Source: Acidobacteriota bacterium
GTDB taxonomy: Bacteria > Acidobacteriota > Terriglobia > Terriglobales > Acidobacteriaceae
NCBI GenBank assembly: GCA_021809235.1
Contig: JAKBAG010000052.1
Span: 1 to 14,957 of the forward strand
Direction: 5' to 3'
Length of the DNA: 14,957 nt
Position 1 is the stretch's first letter. The number at the start of each line of letters is the position of its first letter. Both the position numbers and the translations under genes were made by a program. A model generated the notes under the pieces. That model searched no databases and was not told where the DNA came from. It saw nothing but the letters and a program-made list of their open reading frames with translations. Shown here piece after piece: positions 1 to 6,659 of this stretch.

Positions 1-212
1 AGGCGGAACAGTGTTTTCACCGTGCGGGCGGCGAGTTGTTCCTGGACCTGACGGCGGCAAATCGGAGGCAACTGCTGGAGGCCGGAGTGGATGCGGCACG
101 GATTGCCGAGGTGGGAGGATGCACGCGCTGCCAGCCGGAGCGGTTCTTCTCACATCGCGGGCAGCAGGGCAGGACGGGACGGATGATGAGCATGATCGGG
201 CGGCGAGCGTGA
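1..212 (+). CDS. pgeF: PgeF/YfiH-family polyphenol oxidase/purine nucleoside phosphorylase, C-terminal part
   Basis: An open frame (codons in phase with position 3) enters from the left edge and stops with TGA at 210-212, giving about 69 residues. The residues match the end of the YfiH/PgeF (multicopper polyphenol oxidase, DUF152) family: a helix resembling LDLTAANRRQLLEAGV, then a cysteine-containing segment CTRCQPERFFSHRG, then the closing GRTGRMMSMI. In this family these residues form part of the metal-binding active site. Known activities are purine nucleoside phosphorolysis and a role in peptidoglycan precursor fidelity in the cytoplasm. The start and N-terminal two thirds lie outside the window. 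The next gene starts 91 bp downstream behind its own candidate promoter, so an operon is not obvious. Family assignment is fairly sure; the substrate is not. Confidence 0.85.
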   Translation, partial: AEQCFHRAGGELFLDLTAANRRQLLEAGVDAARIAEVGGCTRCQPERFFSHRGQQGRTGRMMSMIGRRA

Positions 213-248
213 GGCCGGTGGCAACGGTGCCGACTACCGGAAGCGGTT

Positions 249-278
249 TTGCGGCAGGGTTGGCAATGCTCATATAGT
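249..278 (+). promoter_or_regulatory. candidate sigma70-type promoter for the 304-1569 gene
   Basis: TTGCGG at 249-254 and TATAGT at 273-278 are separated by 18 bp, in a short gap between two genes of the same strand. Transcription would begin near 285, about 20 nt before the ATG at 304. An AGAGGA ribosome binding site lies at 295-300. This is a match by eye only. Confidence 0.4.
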
Positions 279-303
279 ATGGGGAAAAGGTGCAAGAGGA
301 ACG

Positions 304-1569
304 ATGGCGATGCAGGATGCATGGCAAGGCTCACAGCCGGGTGCTGATCCCGATCCGCGGACGGACAGGCGCACAGGAGTGCGTCCGCCGGAGCAACGTG
401 TGCCGGGGCAGCCGACCGGGGAAGCGCGCATGCCGGAAGCCCGGATGCAGGAGCCGCGCATTCACGAGGCGCGCATGAATCCAGCCGACCCGCGCAGTTA
501 TGGCCAGCAGCCGGGAGGTCGGTATCCGGATTTTCGGAATTCTGACTCTCGCACCCCAGACCTTAGGAATTCAGACCCTCGGAATCTGGATCCTCGCCCG
601 GCTGGAGCACGGCAGGCGGAGGCGTATCCGGGCGACCCGCAGCCGGCCGGCGCGCGCAATCCAGACCCTCGGAGTGCCGACCCGCGTTTTCGCGATGCCC
701 GTCTGCAGGACCTGGGACAGCGTGTGCAGTCCTTTGGCGCGCCGGTGCCGTCAGCCGATGCCGGCTATCGGGATACGAGCTATGCGCAGGCCGAGTATGG
801 CAACCCCGGCTATCGGGGTGGTCCGCTACCTGCGGGCCAGCCCAACAGCGGTTATGTGCCGGGCGGCGGGTATCCCCCGACATATCCATACAGCCCGCAG
901 TCCGGCTCGCAGGCAGGCAGTGCACCGGTGGGCGCTCCCATGCCGGGCGGACAGGCAGGCAGCCGCAATGGCGAGTTTGCCACGGGCTATGCGTATGGGA
1001 TTCCAGCGGATGCTCCGGCGCCGCCAGCCGCGGAACCGATGGCGGCTGAGGCCGAGGATGCTGCGGCGCAGGATCGGCCGCAGCTGCCAGCCTCAACCGA
1101 GGATGCTGCGGCTTCGTTGAAGGGCGGATTCCAGCGAGTGGCCCAGGCGCTGCGGGCGGCTGTACCGCTGGTGCAGAAACTGCTTCCGCTGCTGGATGGC
1201 AATCTGGCAACCACGGTGAGCGCATTGCTGGTGCCGACGCAGTCTGCGGCGCATCCGCCGGCAGCGCCTGCAGCTGCTGTGGATCTGGAGCCGGTGGAGC
1301 GCGGCCTGACGGAGCTGCGAACCAGCCATCGCGAGCTGCGCACCCAGGTGGGTGAACAGGGCACTACGCTGAAGCGCGTGGAGGACCAGCTGGAGCGGGT
1401 GCGCGAGGCCACGGATCGGAATACGCTGGAGCAGCAGGAGCTGGTGGAGGACGTGCGCGCGGTGGGCACACGGGTGAGCCGGTTCATCGTGGTGGGCGTG
1501 ATTCTGCTGGCAATTTCCGTGGGATTGAATATTTATCTGCTGCTGCAGATTCAGCATATCTTCCGCTAA
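304..1569 (+). CDS. repeat-rich, coiled-coil, tail-anchored protein of unknown function
   Basis: 421 residues; no family recognised. Start ATG 304 is preceded by AGAGGA at a good distance. Regions in order: residues 40-135 hold degenerate five-residue repeats of the form xx(D/E)xR (PEARM, QEPRI, HEARM, TPDLR, NSDPR, NLDPR, NPDPR, SADPR). Residues 140-265 are low-complexity, rich in Gly, Pro, Tyr and Ala. Residues 275-312 form a more hydrophobic, amphipathic stretch with VPLVQKLLPLLDG. Residues 327-392 are a Glu/Arg/Leu/Gln-rich probable coiled coil. Residues 394-416 form a single hydrophobic membrane segment, followed by only five residues. There is no N-terminal signal peptide, so the likely topology is a C-terminal tail anchor with the long disordered part in the cytoplasm. 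A scaffold or polar organiser role is conceivable but unsupported. The coding frame is preferred over its overlapping shadows because of the coherent coiled coil and membrane segment. Confidence 0.85.
   Translation: MAMQDAWQGSQPGADPDPRTDRRTGVRPPEQRVPGQPTGEARMPEARMQEPRIHEARMNPADPRSYGQQPGGRYPDFRNSDSRTPDLRNSDPRNLDPRPAGARQAEAYPGDPQPAGARNPDPRSADPRFRDARLQDLGQRVQSFGAPVPSADAGYRDTSYAQAEYGNPGYRGGPLPAGQPNSGYVPGGGYPPTYPYSPQSGSQAGSAPVGAPMPGGQAGSRNGEFATGYAYGIPADAPAPPAAEPMAAEAEDAAAQDRPQLPASTEDAAASLKGGFQRVAQALRAAVPLVQKLLPLLDGNLATTVSALLVPTQSAAHPPAAPAAAVDLEPVERGLTELRTSHRELRTQVGEQGTTLKRVEDQLERVREATDRNTLEQQELVEDVRAVGTRVSRFIVVGVILLAISVGLNIYLLLQIQHIFR
421..708 (+). repeat. in-frame 15-bp degenerate repeat tract encoding xx(D/E)xR pentapeptides
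   Basis: Within the 304-1569 gene, residues 40-135 carry repeated five-residue units ending in Arg with an acidic residue two positions before it. The DNA shows diverged copies such as GACCCTCGGAAT and GACCCTCGGAGT. The clearest uninterrupted run is residues 75-98 (PDFR, NSDSR, TPDLR, NSDPR, NLDPR). The copies have drifted, so this is an old expansion rather than a fresh tandem repeat. Confidence 0.75.
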
Positions 1570-1884
1570 GTCGGGTTTTCCGGGTGGTTGGGCCGGGTCT
1601 TGCCCTGTCTGTGCGAGGAGTGTTGCCTTTCCGGATATTGAATTCATGAAAATCTTATTGCGGTATATCAATATCAATTTCTGATTTTCTGCTACCTTTT
1701 TCCGATTTCGAGATGTGAGACATTGCCAGTCGTATTTTCAAAGGGCTACTATGCGCGTAGTTGTGGATTTCGGGTCGGCTCAGCGGCCCGTCTCCAAGCA
1801 GTTGTCATCTGGCGATGAGTTCCCGTACCTGGGGGCTCCATAGAGATAGGTGGCGCGTGGACGCCATTGCGGGGAGTGTCAGAG
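1570..1884. other. 315-bp intergenic region before the GvpL/F gene
   Basis: No convincing gene. The middle part (about 1636-1720) is clearly more AT-rich than the surroundings and probably holds the promoter of the downstream gene. It contains an inverted repeat, GATATTG (1634-1640) and CAATATC (1669-1675), with a 28-nt loop, and an ATCAAT direct duplication at 1667-1678. A 30-codon open frame (1751-1843) starts with ATG after AAAGGG and ends at TAG 41 bp before the next start; it could be a leader peptide but has no recognisable features. Confidence 0.5.
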
Positions 1885-2664
1885 ATGGCATGGTATGCCT
1901 ATTGTGTCAGTGAAAAGCAATCTTTCCCGGAGTTAGCCCGTCATCGTAAACCAGTTCCACTCGAGTCTGTCACCGGCATCGGTGGTGGACAGGTATTTTT
2001 ATATCCGGCCAGCGATCTGGCGATTGTGGTCAGCGAGTATGAGGGTTCCGGAGCGCTGAATCAGCGGGCCGGGATGGATCATGCGCGTGTGATCTCGGAG
2101 TGTTTTCACAAGTCGACGGTGTTGCCCTTCCGGTTTGGCACGGTGTTCCAGGATGATGAGAGCCTGCGCAAGTCGATCCGCTCGAACCAGCGGCAGTTCC
2201 AGACCAATCTGGAGCGGCTGATGGGCAAGACGGAGATGCACCTGAAGGTGATGGTGGACGACTGCTGCAAGGAACTGGGCGTATCTCCGTGCAGCGAGAC
2301 GGTGGGCCGTGGATATCTGTCGAACCTGCGGGAGACGGCATCGCGGCAGCGCGAACGCCAGACGCGGGCTCGCGCGGTGGCCTTCCAGTTGCATCGGATG
2401 TTTGCGCCGCTGGATGAGGAGATCAGCTGCCGGGTGCTGGAGAATGGCAAGATGCTGCTGGATATTGCGCACCTGATTGACCGCCGCTGCGTGGAGCGCT
2501 ACCAGAACAAATATGCGTCAACGGTGCAGATGATGAAGGAGTGTCAGTTGCAGCTGTCCGGGCCCTGGCCGCCGTATCACTTCGTGCAGCGGCTGACGCG
2601 TGGCGCCTTGCAGACGCCTGCTCCGGCAGAGCGTGCGGTGGCTTCCGCGATGGCAGCCGTGTAG
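1885..2664 (+). CDS. GvpL/GvpF-family gas vesicle-type protein, stand-alone
   Basis: 259 residues from ATG 1885, preferred over an upstream in-frame TTG (1867) because GGGGAG lies about 8 nt ahead of the ATG and because family members begin just before a sequence like WYAYCV. Family features visible: the opening beta strand, the central VLPFRFGTVFQDDESLRKSI (residues 79-98), and GKTEMHLKV (114-122) starting the second domain, followed by a long helical, Arg/Gln-rich C-terminal half. GvpF/GvpL proteins are minor gas vesicle components that bind the shell protein GvpA during assembly. No gvpA, gvpN, gvpK or other gas vesicle gene is in the window; the neighbours are the repeat protein and pgsA. 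The role may therefore not be flotation. Family is fairly secure; function in this cell is unknown. Confidence 0.85.
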   Translation: MAWYAYCVSEKQSFPELARHRKPVPLESVTGIGGGQVFLYPASDLAIVVSEYEGSGALNQRAGMDHARVISECFHKSTVLPFRFGTVFQDDESLRKSIRSNQRQFQTNLERLMGKTEMHLKVMVDDCCKELGVSPCSETVGRGYLSNLRETASRQRERQTRARAVAFQLHRMFAPLDEEISCRVLENGKMLLDIAHLIDRRCVERYQNKYASTVQMMKECQLQLSGPWPPYHFVQRLTRGALQTPAPAERAVASAMAAV

Positions 2665-2701
2665 GACTGCCGACGGCGCGAAGGGAAGTTCCAGAAGCAG
2701 T

Positions 2702-2735
2702 AAGCCCGACGGGAGTGGATCCGGTCGGGCTTTTT
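2702..2735 (+). terminator. intrinsic terminator after the GvpL/F gene
   Basis: A perfect 9-bp stem, AAGCCCGAC (2702-2710) with GTCGGGCTT (2724-2732), has a 13-nt loop and a T-tract (2731-2735). It lies 38 bp after the GvpL/F stop codon, in the gap between two convergent genes. Confidence 0.88.
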
Positions 2736-2761
2736 GCTGCGAGTTGGAGCGGGGAGTTGGC

Positions 2762-2813
2762 GCCAGGAGCGAGAGGCCAGGAGCGAGAGGCCAGGAGTGA
2801 GAGGCTAGGAGCC
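2762..2813. repeat. short tandem repeat, 14-bp unit, about 3.6 copies
   Basis: Unit GCCAGGAGCGAGAG: copies at 2762-2775 and 2776-2789 are identical, 2790-2803 has one change (C to T), and a partial, diverged fourth copy from 2804 (GCTAGGAG) contains the pgsA stop codon (CTA at 2805-2807 on this strand). It lies between the convergent GvpL/F and pgsA genes. Repeat slippage here could move the end of pgsA. Confidence 0.85.
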
Positions 2814-3485
2814 GCCGCGGTGGCGGATGAGGACACTGCCGGCGCGGGTGGCCTGAGCGGCGCGGTCGATTTTTTTCCAGAAGCCGAGGAAGTAATCGAC
2901 GGCGGAGATGGTGGAGACCAGCGCCGCGAAATAGATGGCGGCGACGGCAATGGATGCGACGGGCATGATGAAGGGGCCGAAGTGCCAGACATCCCAGCGG
3001 TGAGCGAGGATGGCCGAGGTGACGGCGACGATCTGCACGACGGTTTTGAGTTTGCCGAGGTCGCTGGCCTGGATGGTGAAGCCTTCCGATGCGGCGATGG
3101 AGCGCAGGCCGGAGATGAGGAACTCGCGGCTGATGATGATGACGGCGATCCAGACCTTGACGACCTGGGGATTGAAGGCGACCAGGGCGACAAAGGCCGA
3201 GGTGACCATGATCTTGTCGGCGAGCGGATCGAGCAGGATGCCCATGGTGGTGATTTGTCCGCGGCGGCGCGCGAGATAGCCGTCGACGCCGTCGGTGACG
3301 GATGCCAGAACGAAGAGCAGCGAGGCCAGAATCTCCTGCAGTCCCCAGGATGTGTGCCATGGGAAGCGCGAGGAAAGCAGCCAAAGCAGCAGGGGGATCA
3401 TGGCGATGCGGCTCATCGTGATGGAGTTGGGCAGGTTCACGGTGTCTGGCTGCAACTTTCTGCGGATGCCGGTCGGCTGGAGCAC
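2805..3485 (-). CDS. pgsA: CDP-diacylglycerol--glycerol-3-phosphate 3-phosphatidyltransferase
   Basis: Integral inner-membrane enzyme that makes phosphatidylglycerol phosphate from CDP-diacylglycerol and glycerol 3-phosphate, the committed step to phosphatidylglycerol and cardiolipin. The CDP-alcohol phosphotransferase signature is complete: DG-x2-AR-x8-G-x3-D-x3-D in the stretch running from DGYLARRRG to LLDPLADK. Several hydrophobic membrane segments follow. The outermost start is GTG at 3485 (226 residues). A second GTG at 3440, giving VNLPNSITMSRIAMIP, matches the usual family N-terminus (MNLPN...) and may be the real start (211 residues). Neither has a strong Shine-Dalgarno sequence. The gene is convergent with GvpL/F and divergent from the response regulator gene. 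Confidence 0.92.
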   Translation of the reverse strand: MLQPTGIRRKLQPDTVNLPNSITMSRIAMIPLLLWLLSSRFPWHTSWGLQEILASLLFVLASVTDGVDGYLARRRGQITTMGILLDPLADKIMVTSAFVALVAFNPQVVKVWIAVIIISREFLISGLRSIAASEGFTIQASDLGKLKTVVQIVAVTSAILAHRWDVWHFGPFIMPVASIAVAAIYFAALVSTISAVDYFLGFWKKIDRAAQATRAGSVLIRHRGGS

Positions 3486-3520
3486 GGGTGCAGCAGCCCG
3501 GAGAGGCGATCCATGCGGCC

Positions 3521-3526
3521 ATTATA
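3521..3526 (-). promoter_or_regulatory. candidate -10 element for pgsA
   Basis: On the minus strand this reads TATAAT, an exact -10 hexamer, 36 bp before the GTG at 3485 and about 80 bp before the GTG at 3440. No good -35 hexamer is seen at 16-18 bp, so the call rests on the -10 alone. Confidence 0.4.
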
Positions 3527-3563
3527 TGCGTCTTTGCCGGGCGTGGCGCTGTGAGAGTGCGGA

Positions 3564-3569
3564 TACAAT
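3564..3569 (+). promoter_or_regulatory. candidate -10 element for the response regulator gene
   Basis: TACAAT lies about 58 bp ahead of the response regulator start, in the divergent gap with pgsA. No convincing -35 was found, which is common for activator-dependent promoters but also for chance matches. Confidence 0.3.
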
Positions 3570-3616
3570 CGTGCCAGCAGGACGGATGGAGCGGCGCTGC
3601 GGGCGTGACCTGCAGC

Positions 3617-3629
3617 GGAGGTGGGATTG
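3617..3629 (+). promoter_or_regulatory. ribosome binding site that selects a TTG start
   Basis: GGAGG at 3617-3621 is followed by 5 nt and then TTG at 3627. An alternative GTG at 3621 overlaps this Shine-Dalgarno sequence and so cannot use it. Starting at TTG gives MKRILVVDDE, the typical start of a receiver domain. Confidence 0.7.
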
Positions 3630-4328
3630 AAGCGAATTCTGGTTGTGGATGACGAGATGCAGATTACGCGGGTGCTGTCGACGGCGCTGCGTGCGGCCGG
3701 GTATCAGGTGGCGACGGCGGCCAACGGCCTGGAGGCGTGGACGGCAATCGAGGAGCGGATGCCGGACTTGGTGATCACGGACCTGGTGATGCCGCAGATG
3801 AACGGGTTGGAGCTGACTGAGGCGGTGCGGCGGATCTCCCGGACGCCGATCCTGGTGCTGAGCGTAAGGGAGGCGGAGGCAACCAAGGTGAAGGTGCTCG
3901 ATGCCGGAGCGGATGATTATCTGACCAAGCCGTTTGGGGTTTCCGAGCTACTGGCGCGGGTGAGAGCGCATCTGCGACGGAACGAAGAGGACGAGGCGGA
4001 ACTGGAACACCTGAGGGCGGGAGCCTTTGAACTGGACGCTGCGACCCATGCCATCACGCTGCACGGCGAGGCGCTGAACCTGACGCCGAAGGAGTTTGAT
4101 CTGCTGGCACTGCTGCTGCGCAATGCGGATCGGGTGATGCGGCATCGGACACTGCTGCGGGCGTTGTGGGGGCCGCAGGGCGAGGATCAGCCGCAGCATC
4201 TGCGGGTGCTGGTGGGGCAGTTGCGGAAGAAGCTGGATCGCGGGGATGGGATGGCGTACATCGCCAGCGAGCCGTGGGTGGGATATCGGCTGCATGCGGA
4301 GGGTTTTGAAGCGGCGACGGAAGTGTGA
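3627..4328 (+). CDS. kdpE: KdpE-like OmpR-family response regulator
   Basis: 233 residues from TTG 3627. The receiver domain (about 1-120) has the acidic pair in VVDDE, phospho-acceptor Asp52 in ITDLVMP (the same position as in E. coli KdpE), a Ser in PILVLS, and the conserved Lys in LTKPF (about 101). The winged-helix DNA-binding domain (about 130-225) has LTPKEFDLLALLLRN, LLRALWG, HLRVLVGQLRKKL and EPWVGYRL, which is KdpE-like. KdpE, phosphorylated by KdpD, turns on the high-affinity Kdp K+ ATPase. No histidine kinase or kdpFABC gene is adjacent, so the partner must be elsewhere. The downstream porin is on the same strand after 86 bp and may be a co-transcribed or target gene. Assignment to KdpE rather than another OmpR-type regulator is by resemblance. 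Confidence 0.85.
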   Translation: MKRILVVDDEMQITRVLSTALRAAGYQVATAANGLEAWTAIEERMPDLVITDLVMPQMNGLELTEAVRRISRTPILVLSVREAEATKVKVLDAGADDYLTKPFGVSELLARVRAHLRRNEEDEAELEHLRAGAFELDAATHAITLHGEALNLTPKEFDLLALLLRNADRVMRHRTLLRALWGPQGEDQPQHLRVLVGQLRKKLDRGDGMAYIASEPWVGYRLHAEGFEAATEV

Positions 4329-4414
4329 GCCGGTTGGGCCTGGTGCGGGACTTTATGGATTTTTTAGGGCTTGCATAGGGACTTTCTACCAGCGCGCGGG
4401 GTGGAATCGAGGGC

Positions 4415-5887
4415 ATGAAGACTCTCGTGCATGTTCTCTGGTTGGTGTTGGCGGTCCAGGCATTTTTCAGTGTGGCAACTGCGGCGACGCCGGATAGAGC
4501 AAAGGCAACCTCGACGGATGCGACCAAGACTGCAGCGCACTGCGCGACAGCGACGGGCGGAGTGTGGCAAAGGCTGGCGGAAGTGTATTTGGCGGACTGG
4601 ACACCGGCCTGTGCCGAGCAGGCAGCGGCAAATGCACCCGCGCCGAAGCGGCGGGGCTATCCGGCGCCGCTCGATTCGATTCCATTTCCGAGCGCGGACT
4701 ACTCGATTGGCGGCACGCCGGTGATCGGCGCGCCGGATACGCAGACGTATCCGCTGATGACGGCGATCAACGGGGCAGTGAGTCGCGTAAAGGTGTACGG
4801 GTGGTTCAATGGCGGGTTTGATGTGAGCACGTCGAACCGGGGTGATGGGGCGAATGCGCCGGCTGCGTACTATTCCAATCCGAACCGCGTGATTCCGGAC
4901 CAGGAGGTGCTGTATGTCGAGCGGCTGCCGGATACGGTGCAGACCGGGCATTTTGACTGGGGATTCCGGTTGGCGCAGCTCTATGGGCAGGACTATCGGT
5001 TCACGACGAGCAAGGGGATTTTTTCGCAGCAGTTGCTGCTGGAGAATCGCGAGTATGGGTATGATCCGGTGATGTTCTACCTGGACCTTTACTTTCCGCA
5101 TGTGGCCGAGGGGATGAATGTGCGGATCGGGCGGTATATCTCGCTGCCGGATATCGAGGCGCAGCTGGCGCCGAACAACTATACGTATTCGCACTCGATT
5201 CTGTATTCGATCGATCCGTATACGCAGATGGGGATTGTGGGCAGCGTGAAGCTGAGCGATCACTGGCTGCTGCAGCTGGGGCTGTCAGGCGGCAACGACG
5301 TGGCACTGTGGACGCCGGATGCGCAACCGACGGGGACGGCGTGTGTGCAGTACACATGGGCGATGGGCGGCGATGCGCTGTATACGTGCGTGAACTCTCT
5401 GAACAAGGGCAACTATGCGTACAACAACGTGCAGAGCTTTTACGAGACGTGGTACCACAGGATCAATCGAAGCTGGCACACGGATACCGAGGCCTGGTAC
5501 ATGTATGAGCGGAATGTGCCGAATATCGCGGGGAATGTGGCGCATCCGATTCCGACGGAGGCGGGCGCGAATGGAGCGTTCTGCGCGGCGGGCGAGCTGC
5601 GGTGTTTTGCGCCGGAGTATGCGGTGGTGAATTATCTGGAAAAGGAGATCACCGCGCACAGCTACCTGTCGATTCGCAACGAGTATGTGGATGACATCAA
5701 GGGCCAGCGGACGGGGTATGCGACGAAGTACAGCGAGCACCTGATCGGATATGCGTGGTGGATTGGGTCGACGATCTTGTTTCGTCCGGAGCTGCGGCTG
5801 GAGCACTCCTACGACCGGGCGGCGTATGACCTGGGAACGAAGACGACGCAGTTTATCCTTGCCGGGGATGTGACGTATCACTTCTGA
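4415..5887 (+). CDS. OmpL-like outer membrane beta-barrel porin (BBP2 type)
   Basis: 490 residues. ATG 4415 has a GAGGG-type ribosome site in GGAATCGAGGGC just upstream. Residues 1-23 form a signal peptide (MKTLVHVLWLVLAVQAFFSVATA). The mature protein has a spacer, then a series of alternating aromatic strands beginning VKVYGWFNGGFDVSTS and ending in a C-terminal Phe (GDVTYHF), the usual recognition signal for BAM insertion. Stretches such as FDWGFRLAQLYGQDYRFTT, GRYISLPDIEAQLAPNNYT and PYTQMGIVGSVKLSDHWLL fit the putative beta-barrel porin-2 (OmpL-like, PF07642) family. Its expected role is passive solute or ion passage across the outer membrane. The position directly behind a KdpE-like regulator suggests, as an inference, a K+-linked role. 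Its stop codon overlaps the convergent small gene by 10 bp. Confidence 0.88.
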   Translation: MKTLVHVLWLVLAVQAFFSVATAATPDRAKATSTDATKTAAHCATATGGVWQRLAEVYLADWTPACAEQAAANAPAPKRRGYPAPLDSIPFPSADYSIGGTPVIGAPDTQTYPLMTAINGAVSRVKVYGWFNGGFDVSTSNRGDGANAPAAYYSNPNRVIPDQEVLYVERLPDTVQTGHFDWGFRLAQLYGQDYRFTTSKGIFSQQLLLENREYGYDPVMFYLDLYFPHVAEGMNVRIGRYISLPDIEAQLAPNNYTYSHSILYSIDPYTQMGIVGSVKLSDHWLLQLGLSGGNDVALWTPDAQPTGTACVQYTWAMGGDALYTCVNSLNKGNYAYNNVQSFYETWYHRINRSWHTDTEAWYMYERNVPNIAGNVAHPIPTEAGANGAFCAAGELRCFAPEYAVVNYLEKEITAHSYLSIRNEYVDDIKGQRTGYATKYSEHLIGYAWWIGSTILFRPELRLEHSYDRAAYDLGTKTTQFILAGDVTYHF

Positions 5888-6141
5888 TTGAGTTGAGCTG
5901 CGATGGATCGGTCCCGGGTCATGCGTTCGAGATGATATCGGATCGACTCCTCGATGGTGACGAACATTTTGCCGCGTTTGAAGGTTTCTTCGTAGCGGGC
6001 TTTTCTTGCCTGGGCCACGATCTGGCTGAAGCTGAGCGGTTCCTCGGACGCCAGCAGGATGTCGGCGAGGATCGATCGCTGATCCTTCGGCTTCGATTTC
6101 AGCTTCGGAGTTTTTGCGTAAAGAAAAGGAACGCTCTCCAT
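5878..6141 (-). CDS. small basic protein of unknown function, possible winged-helix fold
   Basis: 87 residues from ATG 6141 (MESVPFLYAKTPKLKSKPKD...). The frame is open eight codons further to a TTG at 6165, but neither start has a good ribosome site. It has a basic Lys-rich N-terminus, then amphipathic helices (SILADILLASEEPLSFSQIV, KARYEETFKRG, TIEESIRYHLERMTRD) with a helix-turn-helix-like rhythm, so nucleic-acid binding is possible. No family recognised. Its 3' end overlaps the porin's stop region by 10 bp in convergent orientation. Protein-like composition makes a real gene more likely than not. Confidence 0.65.
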   Translation of the reverse strand: MESVPFLYAKTPKLKSKPKDQRSILADILLASEEPLSFSQIVAQARKARYEETFKRGKMFVTIEESIRYHLERMTRDRSIAAQLNQK

Positions 6142-6164
6142 GACGAAGTCAGCGTACAACAGCA

Positions 6165-6188
6165 AGCCCGCGTGCGGGGTGTTTTTTT
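6165..6188 (+). terminator. possible plus-strand terminator downstream of the porin
   Basis: A compact GC-rich hairpin, CCCG-CGTG-CGGG (within 6167-6179), is followed after a few bases by T7 (6182-6188). It lies about 280 nt beyond the porin stop, past the antisense small gene. The stem is short, so this is uncertain. Confidence 0.4.
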
Positions 6189-6296
6189 GCGGCCAGAATC
6201 CAGTGTGTGTGTTCGAGGTTGGGAATTGATTGGACGGCCCCGGGCGGCGACGGGAAGAATTTGTTATTTTTCGGGCACCTGTGATATAAAAAAGGG

Positions 6297-6325
6297 TTGA
6301 CCGGAAGATAGCTTAGGTATACAGT
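6297..6325 (+). promoter_or_regulatory. sigma70-type promoter for the 74-codon gene and rho
   Basis: TTGACC (6297-6302) and TACAGT (6320-6325) are separated by 17 bp in an AT-rich patch. Transcription would begin near 6333, about 327 nt ahead of the 6660 start codon. Confidence 0.6.
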
Positions 6326-6332
6326 CAAAGAG

Positions 6333-6659
6333 CCATCCAGAAAGGTGCGTTCCGCAGACTGCAAGCAGAACGCCCCCGACTCCAGAGAGATTTTCAGAAG
6401 TGAGCCGTGAATTGGTGGAGAGTTGCGCGTGTTTCCTGCGGCAAGTGCTGTGCTTCTCATCCGGTCTGTGAAGCTTGAAGGCCCGGTGCGTAACCGGACA
6501 ACACGCGGGGAATGATCCGCATCAGAAATTGTGCAGAATGGGATGAATCCAAACTGCATGCCATGCGTCCAATGGTAGTTGCCGCCATGTACGGCAGCAT
6601 GCGACGCCAACCTGTCCGGGAAGCCGGAGAGTGAACGCTGTCCCAAGGAGAGAAAGATT
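6333..6659 (+). ncRNA. long structured 5' leader, candidate cis-regulatory RNA
   Basis: About 327 nt between the promoter and the 6660 start with no supportable gene. Inverted repeats visible by eye: GCGTTC (6347-6352)/GAACGC (6368-6373). GCGTGTT (6427-6433)/AACACGC (6500-6506) encloses two inner hairpins, CTTC/GAAG (about 6454-6474) and CCGGT-GCGTA-ACCGG (6483-6497), which together make a three-way-junction-like layout. GCATGC (6556-6561)/GCATGC (6597-6602) encloses TGCCG-CCATGTA-CGGCA (6580-6596). AAGGAGAG just before the ATG is the ribosome site. It matches no riboswitch class I can name, and no covariance test was possible. It could also be a separate small RNA. Confidence 0.45.

Noticed and set aside
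11..277. An 88-residue frame starting at 11
   Set aside because: It is out of frame with the PgeF/YfiH C-terminus, which reads clearly through the same bases and stops at 212.
421..708. A CRISPR-like or direct-repeat array
   Set aside because: The units are 15-bp, in frame and encode a regular pentapeptide pattern without spacers, so they are protein-coding repeats.
2541..3554. A 337-residue plus-strand frame opposite pgsA
   Set aside because: It is acidic, Gly/Asp-rich shadow sequence. The opposite strand has the full CDP-alcohol phosphotransferase signature and membrane segments.
6427..6506. A known riboswitch (cobalamin, TPP, c-di-GMP, SAM types) in the leader
   Set aside because: The characteristic conserved boxes of these classes are not present; only generic stems are visible.
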